Below, piece by piece: positions 46,701 to 55,667 of a stretch of DNA of 64,000 nucleotides. This stretch comes from an uncultured Bacteroidales bacterium (lineage in GTDB: Bacteria; Bacteroidota; Bacteroidia; Bacteroidales; FEN-979). A program made the position numbers and the translations under genes. The notes under the pieces were generated by a model. It saw only the letters and a list, made by a program, of their open reading frames with translations. It was not told where the DNA came from and searched no databases. The first letter of the stretch is position 1. Each line of letters starts with the position of its first letter. The DNA lies in contig CAIQUS010000014.1 of assembly GCA_903875045.1 (NCBI GenBank), positions 1 to 64,000 on the forward strand, given 5' to 3'.

Positions 46701-49700
46701 TGATTGAAATACTGACAGGTTCAAGTGGATTCACTGTTATGGTCAGTGTATTGGATGTTGCAGGATTTCCTGTCGGACAAGTCGCATTGGAGGTGAGTTC
46801 ACAGTTAATTGCATCATTATTGACCGGAGTATATGAATAGGCAGCATTCGTTGCACCGATGATGTTAATTCCATTAACTTTCCATTGGTATACTGGCGTG
46901 CTTCCTCCGTTTGTGGATATGGTTGACAATGCTACCGGGGTACCTGAACAAACCGTAGTTGATGTAGCAGTGATTGAAATACTGACAGGTTCCGGTGGGT
47001 TCACTGTTATGGCTACTGTATTGGATGTTGCAGGATTTCCTGTCGGACAAATCGCACTGGAAATGAGTTCACAAGTGATTGCATTATTATTGACCGGAGT
47101 ATATGCATAGGTTGTATTTGTTGCACCGATGATATTTATTCCATCAATTTTCCATTGGTACAAAGGGGAGGGTCCTCCGTTGGCGGATAAGGCTGAAAAT
47201 GATACAGGGGTGCCTGTACAAACCGTAGTTGATGAAGCAGTGATTGAAATACTGACAGGTTCCAGTGGATTCACTGTTATGGTAACTGTATTGGATATGG
47301 CGGGATTTCCTGTCGGACAAGTCGCATTGGAAGTGAGTTCACAGGTTATTGCATCATTGTTGACCGGACTATATGAATAGGTGGCATTCGTTGCACCTGA
47401 GATACTTGCCCCATTAACCTTCCATTGATACACCGGCGTGTTTCCACCGTTGGCAGGTATGGCAGAAAATGTTACCTCGGTGCCGGCACAAACCGTAGTT
47501 AATGAGGCCATGATTGCAATACTGACGGGCTCCAGGGGGTTCACTGTTATGGTCACTGTGTTGGACAGAGCCGGATTTCCCGTCGGACAAATCGCATTGG
47601 AAATGAGTTCACAGGTGATTGCATCATTGTTGACCGGGGTATATGAATAGGTGGCATTCGTTGCACCTGAGATACCTGCTCCATTCATCTTCCATTGGTA
47701 CACCGGCGTACTTCCACCGTTGGTGGCTATGGCTGAGAACGTTACCGGAGCACCGGCACATACCGAGGCTGCTGAAGCAGTGATCGAAATGCTGACAGCC
47801 TCCATCGGGTTCACCGTGATGGCAACTGTATTGGATACAGCCGGATTTCCTGTCGGACAAACCGCATTGGAGGTGAGCTCACAGGTCATTATATCACTAT
47901 TTACCGGGGTATATGAATAGGTGTTATTTGTTGCACCGATAACATTTGCCCCGTTATTTTTCCATTGGTATCCTGGGGTATTTCCTCCGTTGGCGGGTAT
48001 GGCTGAAAACGTTACGGGGGTGCCTGCACATACCATAGTTGCTGAAGCCGTGATTGATATGCTGACAGGCTCCAATGGGTTCACTGTTAAGGTCACCATA
48101 TTGGATATAGCAGGATTTCCTGTCGGACAAATCGCATTGGAGGTGAGCTCACAGGTTATCGCATCATTGTTGACCGGTACATATAAATAGGTCGTATTCG
48201 TTGCACCGATGATATTTGCCCCGTTAATCTTCCATTGGTATGCCGGGGCATTTCCTCCGTTGGTGGATATGGTTGAAAATGTTACCGGTGTACCTGCACA
48301 AACCGGGTTAGATGAAGCTGTGAGGGAAATACTGACAGGAAGATTAGGATTAACCTGAGTGATTATCACATTGGAAACGGCCGTACTCCCACTGGCACAG
48401 GTTGCATTTGACATGAGCATACAAATCACCGAATCACCATCCGTAGGAGAATAGGTAAAATCAGGACTATTTGTGCCTGCCGGATTTCCATCTACTTTCC
48501 ATTGAAATGTTGGGCCAGGACCTCCATTAACAGGGAAAGCTGTAAAATGGACTGGTGTTCCTGCACACACCGCTGTTGTTGGATTTGCGGCAATCGTAAC
48601 ACTCACCGGAACAGGCAGCACATACATGATGATCTGATTTGAAGTAACTGGAATGGGGGCGCAGGTCAAAGCAGAAGTCATCACACAAGTAACGATATCA
48701 CTATCATTGGGATAATAGTTATATACCGGATTATTTGATCCAACATCAACTCCATTCACCTTCCATTGATAGGTCGGTGCGGGTCCACCAAAGGAAGGGG
48801 TTGCCGTAAAGGTGACGGGTGTACTTACACAAATAGGATTATCGGAGGCAACAATGGTAACTCCGGCATCAAACGATGTACTTATAATCATTGAAATTGA
48901 GTTGGAGTTAGCCGGATTGCCAGAAACACAATGTTCATTTGAACTAACTTCACAAACCACAACATCATTATTTTGGGGTTGATATGAATAAGTATTTGTT
49001 GAACCAACCACATATAACCCATTAATCTTCCAATGGTATTCAGGTGAGGTACCACCATTGACAATAGATGAGGTATAGGTTACCATAGTTCCCAAACATG
49101 CCGGGTTTAACGAACTAACAATGGAAGCCCCTACCGGCAGAATGGGATCAACTACCAAGGTAATTGGATTTGAAGTTGCGGGTGATCCGGTTGCACATGT
49201 ATAACTGGAAATCAACTGGCAAGTGACAACCTGCCCTGTTGATGGTGTAGAACTATAAACCGGGCTGTTGGTTCCAACGGGAATGCCATTAACCATCCAT
49301 TGAAACTCAGGATTTAATCCTCCATTGACAGGAGTGGCTGTAAATGTAATTTCCTGTCCAAGACAAGAAGGGTTCTCTGATGCGGCTATTCCAATACTCA
49401 CAGGAAACTCGGTACTTACCTGCATGGTAATCTCGTTTGATGTGATTGGATTATTCGTGATACAGGACACACTTGAGGTTAACTGACAAGTCACCACATC
49501 GCCATTATCAGGAATATAAGCAAACGTACTGTTGTTCCCCATCACTACGCCATTAACTTTCCAGGCATATAATGGGGCTGACCCCTGATTAAACGACGCA
49601 GAATTGAATGTAATGAGTGTTCCGGCACAAACCGAGTTATTGGATGTGGAAATCGTAATTCCTGCACTTTGCGGGGGCAGCACCGACATGGTTATTGAAT

Positions 49701-52700
49701 TGGAGGTAACCGGATTGACCAGCGGGCAAGGTATATCAGCATCAAGTGTACATAAAACAGCATCTCCATTTGCCGGTATATAGCTGAATTGTGGTAAATT
49801 AACCCCCATATCCACGCCGTTTACTTTCCAATGATAAATTGGGGCAATACCTGCATTGAAAGTATTGGCGGTAAATAATACCGGGGGACCGATGCAGGCA
49901 GGATTGGCCGTACAGGAAATAGAAATACTAACAGGCAGGACAGGAAAAAAATTCATTGTTACCGGAGCTGAGACTGAAGGATTCCCAGTGGGACATGTGA
50001 CACTGGAGTTAACCTGACATTCAATTACATCGCCATTGTTTGGGGCGTATGTATATGCTGGACTATTCCCACCAACAAAAATCCCGTTTGTCATCCACTG
50101 GTACGTCGGATTAGCTCCTCCATTTACAGCGGTTGCGGTAAAAGTGACGGAGGCTCCCTGACAAGGCGGCGTGGAAGATGGTACAACTGAAACGCTTACC
50201 GGAAGGCTCTGTACCACATTCAATGTAACTGAATTGGAAATTGCAGGGTTTCCCTGGATACATGCAGCATTTGATGACAAGGTACAGAACACCACATCAC
50301 CATCAGAAGGTGCATACGTAAAAATGGGACTATTATTTCCAATATTTCCACCATTGACTTTCCATTGGAAGATTGGTGAGGGTCCCCCGTTCATCGGGGT
50401 TGCATTAAAAGTTACTGACCCCTGGCACACAGGATTTGAAGAAGGAACAATATATACACTTGTCAGTAACAACGGACTCACTGACATTACGATCGGGTTT
50501 GAAACAGTTGCATTGTTCAACACACAGGAAGCGTTCGAGGTCATAATGCAAGTAACAACATCTCCTTGTATCGGGGTATAGGAATAAGTCGCCGCATTAA
50601 TTCCGACATTAATTCCATTCACTTTCCACTGAAAACCCGGAGCGCTGCCTCCATTTACAGGAACTGCAGTATAGGTAACGACTGTACCCTGACAAACCGG
50701 GTTACCCGAGGACGTTATAGATACCTCCACGGTTCCATAAGGAATAATACTCATGGTAATGGTATCTGAATTAACAGGATTCGGTGTTGCGCACACTTGG
50801 TTGGAAGTTAAACGGCACATTACCTTATCCCCGTTTGCCGGAATGTAATTGAATACAGTACTACCTGATCCAAGAAGGATAGTCCCATTTACCTTCCAGC
50901 GATATAAAGGATCGGTTCCGGGATTTGTAGCTACGGCGGTATATGTAACTGATGTTCCCTGGCAACATGGATTGCAGGATTCAGAAATGCTGATGGAATT
51001 CGGTGCTGATGGAATGACAGTCATGGTGATGACATTGGATGTATCCGGATTTGATGTGGCGCAAGGCAGATTGGAGGTAACGACACAGGTCACAATATCA
51101 CCATTCAATGGTACATATTGATAAATATAATGATTCGTGGTTTTATTGATTCCGTTTACTTTCCATTGGTAGAATGGAGAGGAACCTCCATTCGTAACAG
51201 AGGCGGTAAATTGAACTGGCGTTCCGGCACAACATGTATAGAGACTGGCCACAATCGAAACGTTTACAGGCATCATGGTAGTGGCGACCATCGTGATCGT
51301 ATTGGATTGGGCAGGATTATTGGAGATACACGAAAGATTTGAGGTTAGTGTGCAGGTAATCTGATCGCCTGCAACCGGACTGTAAAGCAAAACCTGATTG
51401 TTCGTTCCTTTAACGACTCCGTTTACCCGCCATTCATACGTAGGATTTGATCCTCCGTTTGACGGGGTTGCCTGATAAACAATCTGACTTCCTGCACAAA
51501 AAGGATTTTCTGAGGCTGAAATGACAACACTTACAGGTTGTGCGGAACCTGCAACCAGCGTCACTGAATTTGAAACCGCAGGATTACCGCTTACACAATA
51601 CGCATTTGACGTCAGGGTTGCCGTAACAACATCTCCATTTACTGGTGTATAAGAATAGGATGCGCCTGTTGCTGCAACAATCACCCCATTCACCCTCCAT
51701 TGATAAACCGGCATGGTGCCTCCGTTCGTCGGGGTTGCTGTCAATGTTACCGGGCTACCCTGGCATACAGGATTTGCAGAAGCGGAGATGGTGATTCCTA
51801 CAGGTTGTGATTGTTGAACCGTCATATTTATCGGATCAGATACTTTCTGAACGGGAATAGCACATACCATACTGGATGTCAATGTACAAGTTATGGCATC
51901 TGCGTTTAAAGGCACGTAGGTATATACCGGATTATTTGTCCCTTTGATAAAATTATTGACACGCCATTGAAAGACTGGATTTGATCCTCCATTCACCGGA
52001 GCGGCAGTATATACCACAGCTGTGCCTTGACAAACAGGATTTGCTGATTCGGTAATCATAATTCCCAGTGGAAGGTTGTTTGAACCAACCATTACGATCG
52101 GCGGGTCAGAAACCACCATTGTACCAGCTATACAACTGGCATTCGAAGTCATTTCACAGGTTACAATATCGTCATGCATGGCGGGGTAAGTAAAGAGGGG
52201 ACTGTTTGTACCCATACCCATACCATTCACCTTCCACTGATAGAATGGTGAACTGCCGCCGTTGCTTGCAGTGGCTGTAAAAGCCACAGAGGTTCCTGTG
52301 CAAAAAGGGTTTGTAAGTGTAGAAATCAATACGCCGGCAGTTGGGGTTGCAGATGTAAGCATGGTGATCGGATTGGAGGTAGCCGGATTCCCGCTATTAC
52401 AAGGTGCATTCGATGTTAAAATACATGTGATGATTTCACCTCCGTTTATTGGGGAATAGGTGAATGTGGCGCTATTTGTCCCCTTGGTAACTCCATCGAC
52501 TTTCCATTGATATGATGGGGAAGAGCCGCCGTTCGTTGGAGCGGCAACAAAGGTTACGGTACTTCCCGGGCAAACCGGATTGTCGGATGCGGTGATCGAA
52601 ACACTCACAGGAGTGCTAAGATTCCTGATCATTAAAATCGGATTGGATGTGGCCTGACTGGGTGAGGCACAAGTCAGACTGGATGTGATCCTGCATGTAA

Positions 52701-55581
52701 TGAAATCACCATCTGCCGGCGAATAGCTATAGGTTGAACTGGTACCAGCCGGTAATCCGTTCTTCAGCCATTGATATCCGGGTGTTGAGCCGCCATTCGA
52801 AATCGAGGAAGTAAAATTAACGGTTGATCCCTGGCAAAAAGGATTAGCTGAGGCAGCAATGGTAACTGCCGGAATCAACACCGAACTTACAACCATCGAT
52901 ATGGAATTTGATGTGATTTGGTTGCCACTAACACACATCAAACTAGATGTTAGCGTGCAGGTTATCACATCGCCATTGGCTGGTGTATAAATGAGAACCG
53001 GACTCGAGCCAACCGGGTTTCCATTCCTTTTCCACTGATATGTCGGATTGGATCCTCCATTAACTGGTGTTGCGGTGAAAGTAACCTGAGTACCCGTACA
53101 AACCGGGTTCGCTGATACAGAAATCGATATTCCGGCCGGCAATATCGGAAGGACAGACTGAGTGATGGCATTCGAAAATACGGGATTAAGAACAGGGCAC
53201 GAAACTGACGATGTAAGCTTGCAATCAATAATATTCCCGTTTGAAGGAACATAACTGAAAGTTCCGCTGTTGCTTCCTGCATTGCTTCCGTTTACCCTCC
53301 ATTGAAAAACAGGATTTACTCCGCCATTGCCAGTAGTTGCAGTGTAGGTAACGAGCGTACCCTGACAACAGGGATTCGTTAATGTAGCAATGCTTATACT
53401 AACCGGCAGATTTGGATTAACTGTCATTGTTATCTGATTGGAGGTTGCCGGACTGCCTGATGCACAGGCATAACTTGAATTCAGGTAACAGATAATATTA
53501 TCACCATTCGTCGGAGTATAACTGAACGTTGAAAGTCCGGCACCACTGGTAACCCCATTCACAAGCCAGGTAAACACAGGTAATAACCCTCCGTTAACAG
53601 GTATGGCAGTAAAATTGACTACTTGCCCCTGACATGAAGGGTTTTGGTCTGCAACAATGGTAATGCCAACGGGCAATGACGAACTAACAGTCATGGTGAT
53701 CGCGTTCGACGTTGCCGGATTGGTAATTGCACAACTAAAGCTTGAAATTAATTTACAAGTAATTATATCGCCATCAGCAGGTACATAAGAAAATGTGGAA
53801 GTGTTTCCACCATTAATAACCCCATTTACCTTCCATTCAAAAACCGGTAATAATCCTCCGTTAACAGGTATTGCCGTAAATGTAACAGAGCTGCCCTGAC
53901 ATACAGGATTAGCTGAAACAACGATAGAAACGCTAACCGGCAAGGCCGGACTGACCGTCATCGTAATTGCGTTGGATAAAACCGGTATACCCTGACTGCA
54001 CATGGCACTGGAAGTCATTTGGCATACTATAACATCCCCGTTTACCGGGGTATAAGTCAAGGTAATCGCATTCCCGGAAATTACCCCGTTTACAAGCCAT
54101 ACAAATACCGGATTTGTTCCGGCATGAACCGGATGGGCAGTAAACGTGATGGGTGTACCTGCACAAGTAGGATTCGCTGAAGCTGTAATTGTCACACTTG
54201 AAACAATCGCCGGACTCACACTAAGTGTTATGGAATTGGATATCGCCGGATTCCCCGTGGGACATAACAGACTGGAAGTGAGATAACACAGAACAATGTC
54301 ACCATTGGTAGGAATATAGGTATAAACAGGATTGTCATGTACTATGCTCACTCCGTTTACCGTCCACTGGTAATGGGGCGATACTCCGCCATTGGTCGGA
54401 GTTGCGGTCAAGGTAACCGGGCTTCCATTGCACACCGGATTTTCAGAGGCGGCAATACTCACAGTGACAGGCTGATATGGCTCAACAACCATGGTTATTT
54501 CATTTGAACCGGCAGGATTGCCTGATTTACATACAGCATTGGAATTCAAATTACAAATCACGACATCTCCATTGGCAGGTATCCAGGTCATTACAGGGCT
54601 ATTGGTTCCTGCATTGATCCCATTTATCATCCATGAATAACTCGGTGAAGATCCACCATTGACAGGGGAGGCTGTATAAATTACCTGGCTGCCCATACAT
54701 ACAGGATTTGCAGAAGCCGAAATCGTTACACTAACTGGTTGATTCGGGCTGACATTCATCGTGATTGGACTAGAGGAAACAGGATTTCCCGAAGTACATG
54801 CCAGACTTGAAGTAAGCTGACAAGCAACCAGATCCCCATTAACCGGAACATATGAATAGGTACTATTCGTTGCCCCTGGTGCAGGCGTTCCATTGATTTT
54901 CCATTGAAACACTGGCGAAGGTCCCCCATTAATTGCTGTGGCAGTGAATGTTACAGGATCCCCCTGGCAGGATGGATTAGATGATGCAATTACAGTTATA
55001 TTAACCGGTGAAACCGGTGTAATTGTCATGGTTACCTGAGGTGAAGTTGCCGGATTTCCCGTGGTGCACGTCAGATCAGAAATAACCTGGCAATGAACAA
55101 TGTCATTGTTGGCAGGTGTACAAATATATGTCTGGTTATTTACCCCTACGTTTACACTATTAAGAAACCAACTGTAAACTGGTGATGTTCCGCCGTTTAT
55201 AACATTGGCAGTAAAAGTTACAGGAGCTCCGGCACAAACCGGATTCGATGAAGGTGATACCGAAACACTAACCGGGAACGTTGGCTGTACTGTTACATTT
55301 AAAACCCCGGTACCAGTGCCTCCTGTGTATGAAACACTTACCGTTTGCGGGCCTTCCGTATTCCATGTAATCGTGATTGAATAATCGGTAGAAGAACCTC
55401 CGGCTGTAACTGTTCCCCCGGCTGAAACTGTCCAAACATAATTGGTCATGAATTGTTGGGTTGTATAAACATAACCAGTGTAGCCAACACAAGGAGTTAC
55501 CTGTCCGGAAATAGATTGTCCGATCAAACCATACGGGATGAGAATCAGGGAAAAGAGAATTGTGTAAAAACCCGATTTCAT
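43747..55581 (-). CDS. Giant Ig-like repeat surface protein with C-terminal FISUMP domain
   Basis: This 3944-aa protein has a signal peptide (1-21, GLIGQ). A PKD-like module (about 22-100) precedes about 40 Ig-like repeats of about 90 residues (about 103-3670). Each repeat begins with a PVSVSITASANPVCAGTPV-like stretch, has a core YQWKVNG with the conserved Trp, and ends GDxVTCxLTSNxxC...NPATSN. Three cysteines per repeat suggest disulfide-stabilised stalks. Twelve consecutive units (about residues 2414-3493) are nearly identical. The YSGQ/FDP linker leads to a FISUMP domain (about 3757-3944) ending VRCLRD. No T9SS tail is present. It lies 86 nt from the next giant gene. It is a probable adhesin or stalk of very great length. 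Confidence 0.85.
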   Translation of the reverse strand: MKSGFYTILFSLILIPYGLIGQSISGQVTPCVGYTGYVYTTQQFMTNYVWTVSAGGTVTAGGSSTDYSITITWNTEGPQTVSVSYTGGTGTGVLNVTVQPTFPVSVSVSPSSNPVCAGAPVTFTANVINGGTSPVYSWFLNSVNVGVNNQTYICTPANNDIVHCQVISDLTCTTGNPATSPQVTMTITPVSPVNITVIASSNPSCQGDPVTFTATAINGGPSPVFQWKINGTPAPGATNSTYSYVPVNGDLVACQLTSSLACTSGNPVSSSPITMNVSPNQPVSVTISASANPVCMGSQVIYTASPVNGGSSPSYSWMINGINAGTNSPVMTWIPANGDVVICNLNSNAVCKSGNPAGSNEITMVVEPYQPVTVSIAASENPVCNGSPVTLTATPTNGGVSPHYQWTVNGVSIVHDNPVYTYIPTNGDIVLCYLTSSLLCPTGNPAISNSITLSVSPAIVSSVTITASANPTCAGTPITFTAHPVHAGTNPVFVWLVNGVISGNAITLTYTPVNGDVIVCQMTSSAMCSQGIPVLSNAITMTVSPALPVSVSIVVSANPVCQGSSVTFTAIPVNGGLLPVFEWKVNGVINGGNTSTFSYVPADGDIITCKLISSFSCAITNPATSNAITMTVSSSLPVGITIVADQNPSCQGQVVNFTAIPVNGGLLPVFTWLVNGVTSGAGLSTFSYTPTNGDNIICYLNSSYACASGSPATSNQITMTVNPNLPVSISIATLTNPCCQGTLVTYTATTGNGGVNPVFQWRVNGSNAGSNSGTFSYVPSNGNIIDCKLTSSVSCPVLNPVFSNAITQSVLPILPAGISISVSANPVCTGTQVTFTATPVNGGSNPTYQWKRNGNPVGSSPVLIYTPANGDVITCTLTSSLMCVSGNQITSNSISMVVSSVLIPAVTIAASANPFCQGSTVNFTSSISNGGSTPGYQWLKNGLPAGTSSTYSYSPADGDFITCRITSSLTCASPSQATSNPILMIRNLSTPVSVSITASDNPVCPGSTVTFVAAPTNGGSSPSYQWKVDGVTKGTNSATFTYSPINGGEIITCILTSNAPCNSGNPATSNPITMLTSATPTAGVLISTLTNPFCTGTSVAFTATASNGGSSPFYQWKVNGMGMGTNSPLFTYPAMHDDIVTCEMTSNASCIAGTMVVSDPPIVMVGSNNLPLGIMITESANPVCQGTAVVYTAAPVNGGSNPVFQWRVNNFIKGTNNPVYTYVPLNADAITCTLTSSMVCAIPVQKVSDPINMTVQQSQPVGITISASANPVCQGSPVTLTATPTNGGTMPVYQWRVNGVIVAATGASYSYTPVNGDVVTATLTSNAYCVSGNPAVSNSVTLVAGSAQPVSVVISASENPFCAGSQIVYQATPSNGGSNPTYEWRVNGVVKGTNNQVLLYSPVAGDQITCTLTSNLSCISNNPAQSNTITMVATTMMPVNVSIVASLYTCCAGTPVQFTASVTNGGSSPFYQWKVNGINKTTNHYIYQYVPLNGDIVTCVVTSNLPCATSNPDTSNVITMTVIPSAPNSISISESCNPCCQGTSVTYTAVATNPGTDPLYRWKVNGTILLGSGSTVFNYIPANGDKVMCRLTSNQVCATPNPVNSDTITMSIIPYGTVEVSITSSGNPVCQGTVVTYTAVPVNGGSAPGFQWKVNGINVGINAATYSYTPIQGDVVTCIMTSNASCVLNNATVSNPIVMSVSPLLLTSVYIVPSSNPVCQGSVTFNATPMNGGPSPIFQWKVNGGNIGNNSPIFTYAPSDGDVVFCTLSSNAACIQGNPAISNSVTLNVVQSLPVSVSVVPSSTPPCQGASVTFTATAVNGGANPTYQWMTNGIFVGGNSPAYTYAPNNGDVIECQVNSSVTCPTGNPSVSAPVTMNFFPVLPVSISISCTANPACIGPPVLFTANTFNAGIAPIYHWKVNGVDMGVNLPQFSYIPANGDAVLCTLDADIPCPLVNPVTSNSITMSVLPPQSAGITISTSNNSVCAGTLITFNSASFNQGSAPLYAWKVNGVVMGNNSTFAYIPDNGDVVTCQLTSSVSCITNNPITSNEITMQVSTEFPVSIGIAASENPSCLGQEITFTATPVNGGLNPEFQWMVNGIPVGTNSPVYSSTPSTGQVVTCQLISSYTCATGSPATSNPITLVVDPILPVGASIVSSLNPACLGTMVTYTSSIVNGGTSPEYHWKINGLYVVGSTNTYSYQPQNNDVVVCEVSSNEHCVSGNPANSNSISMIISTSFDAGVTIVASDNPICVSTPVTFTATPSFGGPAPTYQWKVNGVDVGSNNPVYNYYPNDSDIVTCVMTSALTCAPIPVTSNQIIMYVLPVPVSVTIAANPTTAVCAGTPVHFTAFPVNGGPGPTFQWKVDGNPAGTNSPDFTYSPTDGDSVICMLMSNATCASGSTAVSNVIITQVNPNLPVSISLTASSNPVCAGTPVTFSTISTNGGNAPAYQWKINGANIIGATNTTYLYVPVNNDAITCELTSNAICPTGNPAISNMVTLTVNPLEPVSISITASATMVCAGTPVTFSAIPANGGNTPGYQWKNNGANVIGATNNTYSYTPVNSDIMTCELTSNAVCPTGNPAVSNTVAITVNPMEAVSISITASAASVCAGAPVTFSAIATNGGSTPVYQWKMNGAGISGATNATYSYTPVNNDAITCELISNAICPTGNPALSNTVTITVNPLEPVSIAIMASLTTVCAGTEVTFSAIPANGGNTPVYQWKVNGASISGATNATYSYSPVNNDAITCELTSNATCPTGNPAISNTVTITVNPLEPVSISITASSTTVCTGTPVSFSALSANGGPSPLYQWKIDGINIIGATNTTYAYTPVNNNAITCELISSAICPTGNPATSNTVAITVNPPEPVSISITATSTTVCSGTPVALSTISTNGGSTPVYQWKVNGINIIGATNAAYSYTPVNNDAINCELTSNATCPTGNPATSNTLTITVNPLEPVSISITTSSTTVCAGTPVSFSASSTNGGNAPAYQWKVNGANIIGATNTTYLYIPVNNDAIICELISSAICPTGNPATSNAVTITVNPLEPVSISISASSTTVCTGTPVSLLAVSTNGGNTPAYQWKINGANIIGATNTTYSYIPVNNDAITCVLISNAICPTGNPAVSNTMTITVNPLEPVSITISATSTTVCDGTPVTFSAISSNGGSAPVYQWSVNGINIIGATNTTYLYIPVNNDAINCQLSSSATCPTGNPVTSNTVTITVNPLEPVSISITATSTMVCAGTPVTLSASSTNGGASPAFQWRINGLNIIGATNTTYSFTPVNNDAITCKLTSDATCPTGNPAISNTATITVNPLEPVSITITASATMVCAGTSVTFSAISVNGGNAPAYQWKVNGVNIIGATNTTYLSIPVNNDAINCELTSNATCPTGNPATSNTVTITVNPLEPVSISITASSTTVCAGTPVTLSSISANGGSGPVYQWRINGANVFGATNTTYSYIPVNNDVIACSLISNAICPTGNPATSNEILLSVNPNLSVSLSINATPPGAFCSGSFVTFNAAGINGGNNPIFQWTVNGVISGGNTSVFMYIPADGDIVQCQLTSSVLCAQGNPALSNLITMTVNGNFPVSISITASPPGSVCAGIPVTYTATPLNGGTNPQFQWNVNGIGVGANLPSYTYLPGNNDIIVCQLTSNLPCATNNPATNIPYIVVIGAAPVVTFTPCNDMVTTVNAKPFKLHGGLPIGGVYSGQGVNSVSGIFDPLAAGIGTHQITYTYTTTGLCSSSSFVSIINQMATPVICGSSILDYRDNKTYPTVQIGSQCWMASNLNFGNMINSSLPQVDNCLDEKYCLNNFEGNCNLYGGLYQWDELMRYDPVSGNQGFCPSGWHVPTDTEWLTLFNYYGGQGVAGNSLKGMGATEFRTLLGGILYQNNTWSINSPGLPATFFWTSDPIGLWQTKSHGLNGISGSVSDYHSARGNGFAVRCLRD
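45101..48340 (-). repeat. Twelve 270-bp tandem units within the giant gene
   Basis: Twelve consecutive 90-codon repeats share exact 270-bp spacing: an equivalent site (the end of the ...AATAG stretch) recurs at 45220, 45490, 45760 and on to 48190 with no indel. Selected units compared by eye differ at only a few bases in more than 100, including at third codon positions. The remaining repeats of the gene are much more diverged, so this block expanded recently or is kept alike by gene conversion. Confidence 0.93.
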
Positions 55582-55633
55582 TTACAATCAATATTACATT
55601 GAATATGCACCTTTACATGTTATACGGTGTTTT

Positions 55634-55650
55634 TTCTATAAAGATACAAT
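55634..55650 (-). promoter_or_regulatory. Promoter element ATTGTATCTTTATAGAA, minus strand
   Basis: It lies about 50 nt upstream of the giant gene's ATG and is identical, base for base, to 7984-8000 upstream of the 1223-aa FISUMP gene. It contains the -7-like TATCTTTA. Confidence 0.6.
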
Positions 55651-55667
55651 ATATACCGAATATTTGA

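Noticed and set aside
45221-48190. Regular 66-89 aa ORFs on the plus strand opposite the giant gene (starts at 45221, 45491, 46301, 47651, 47921 and so on)
   Set aside because: They recur every 270 bp because the coding repeat does. They are antisense shadows of the amplified units, lack promoters, and each ends at the same reversed Tyr/Ser codon pattern.
43747-55581. Diversity-generating retroelement acting on the FISUMP ends
   Set aside because: The FISUMP C-termini are the kind of lectin-like domain that such elements vary, but I see no reverse transcriptase and no template copy of a variable region in the window.
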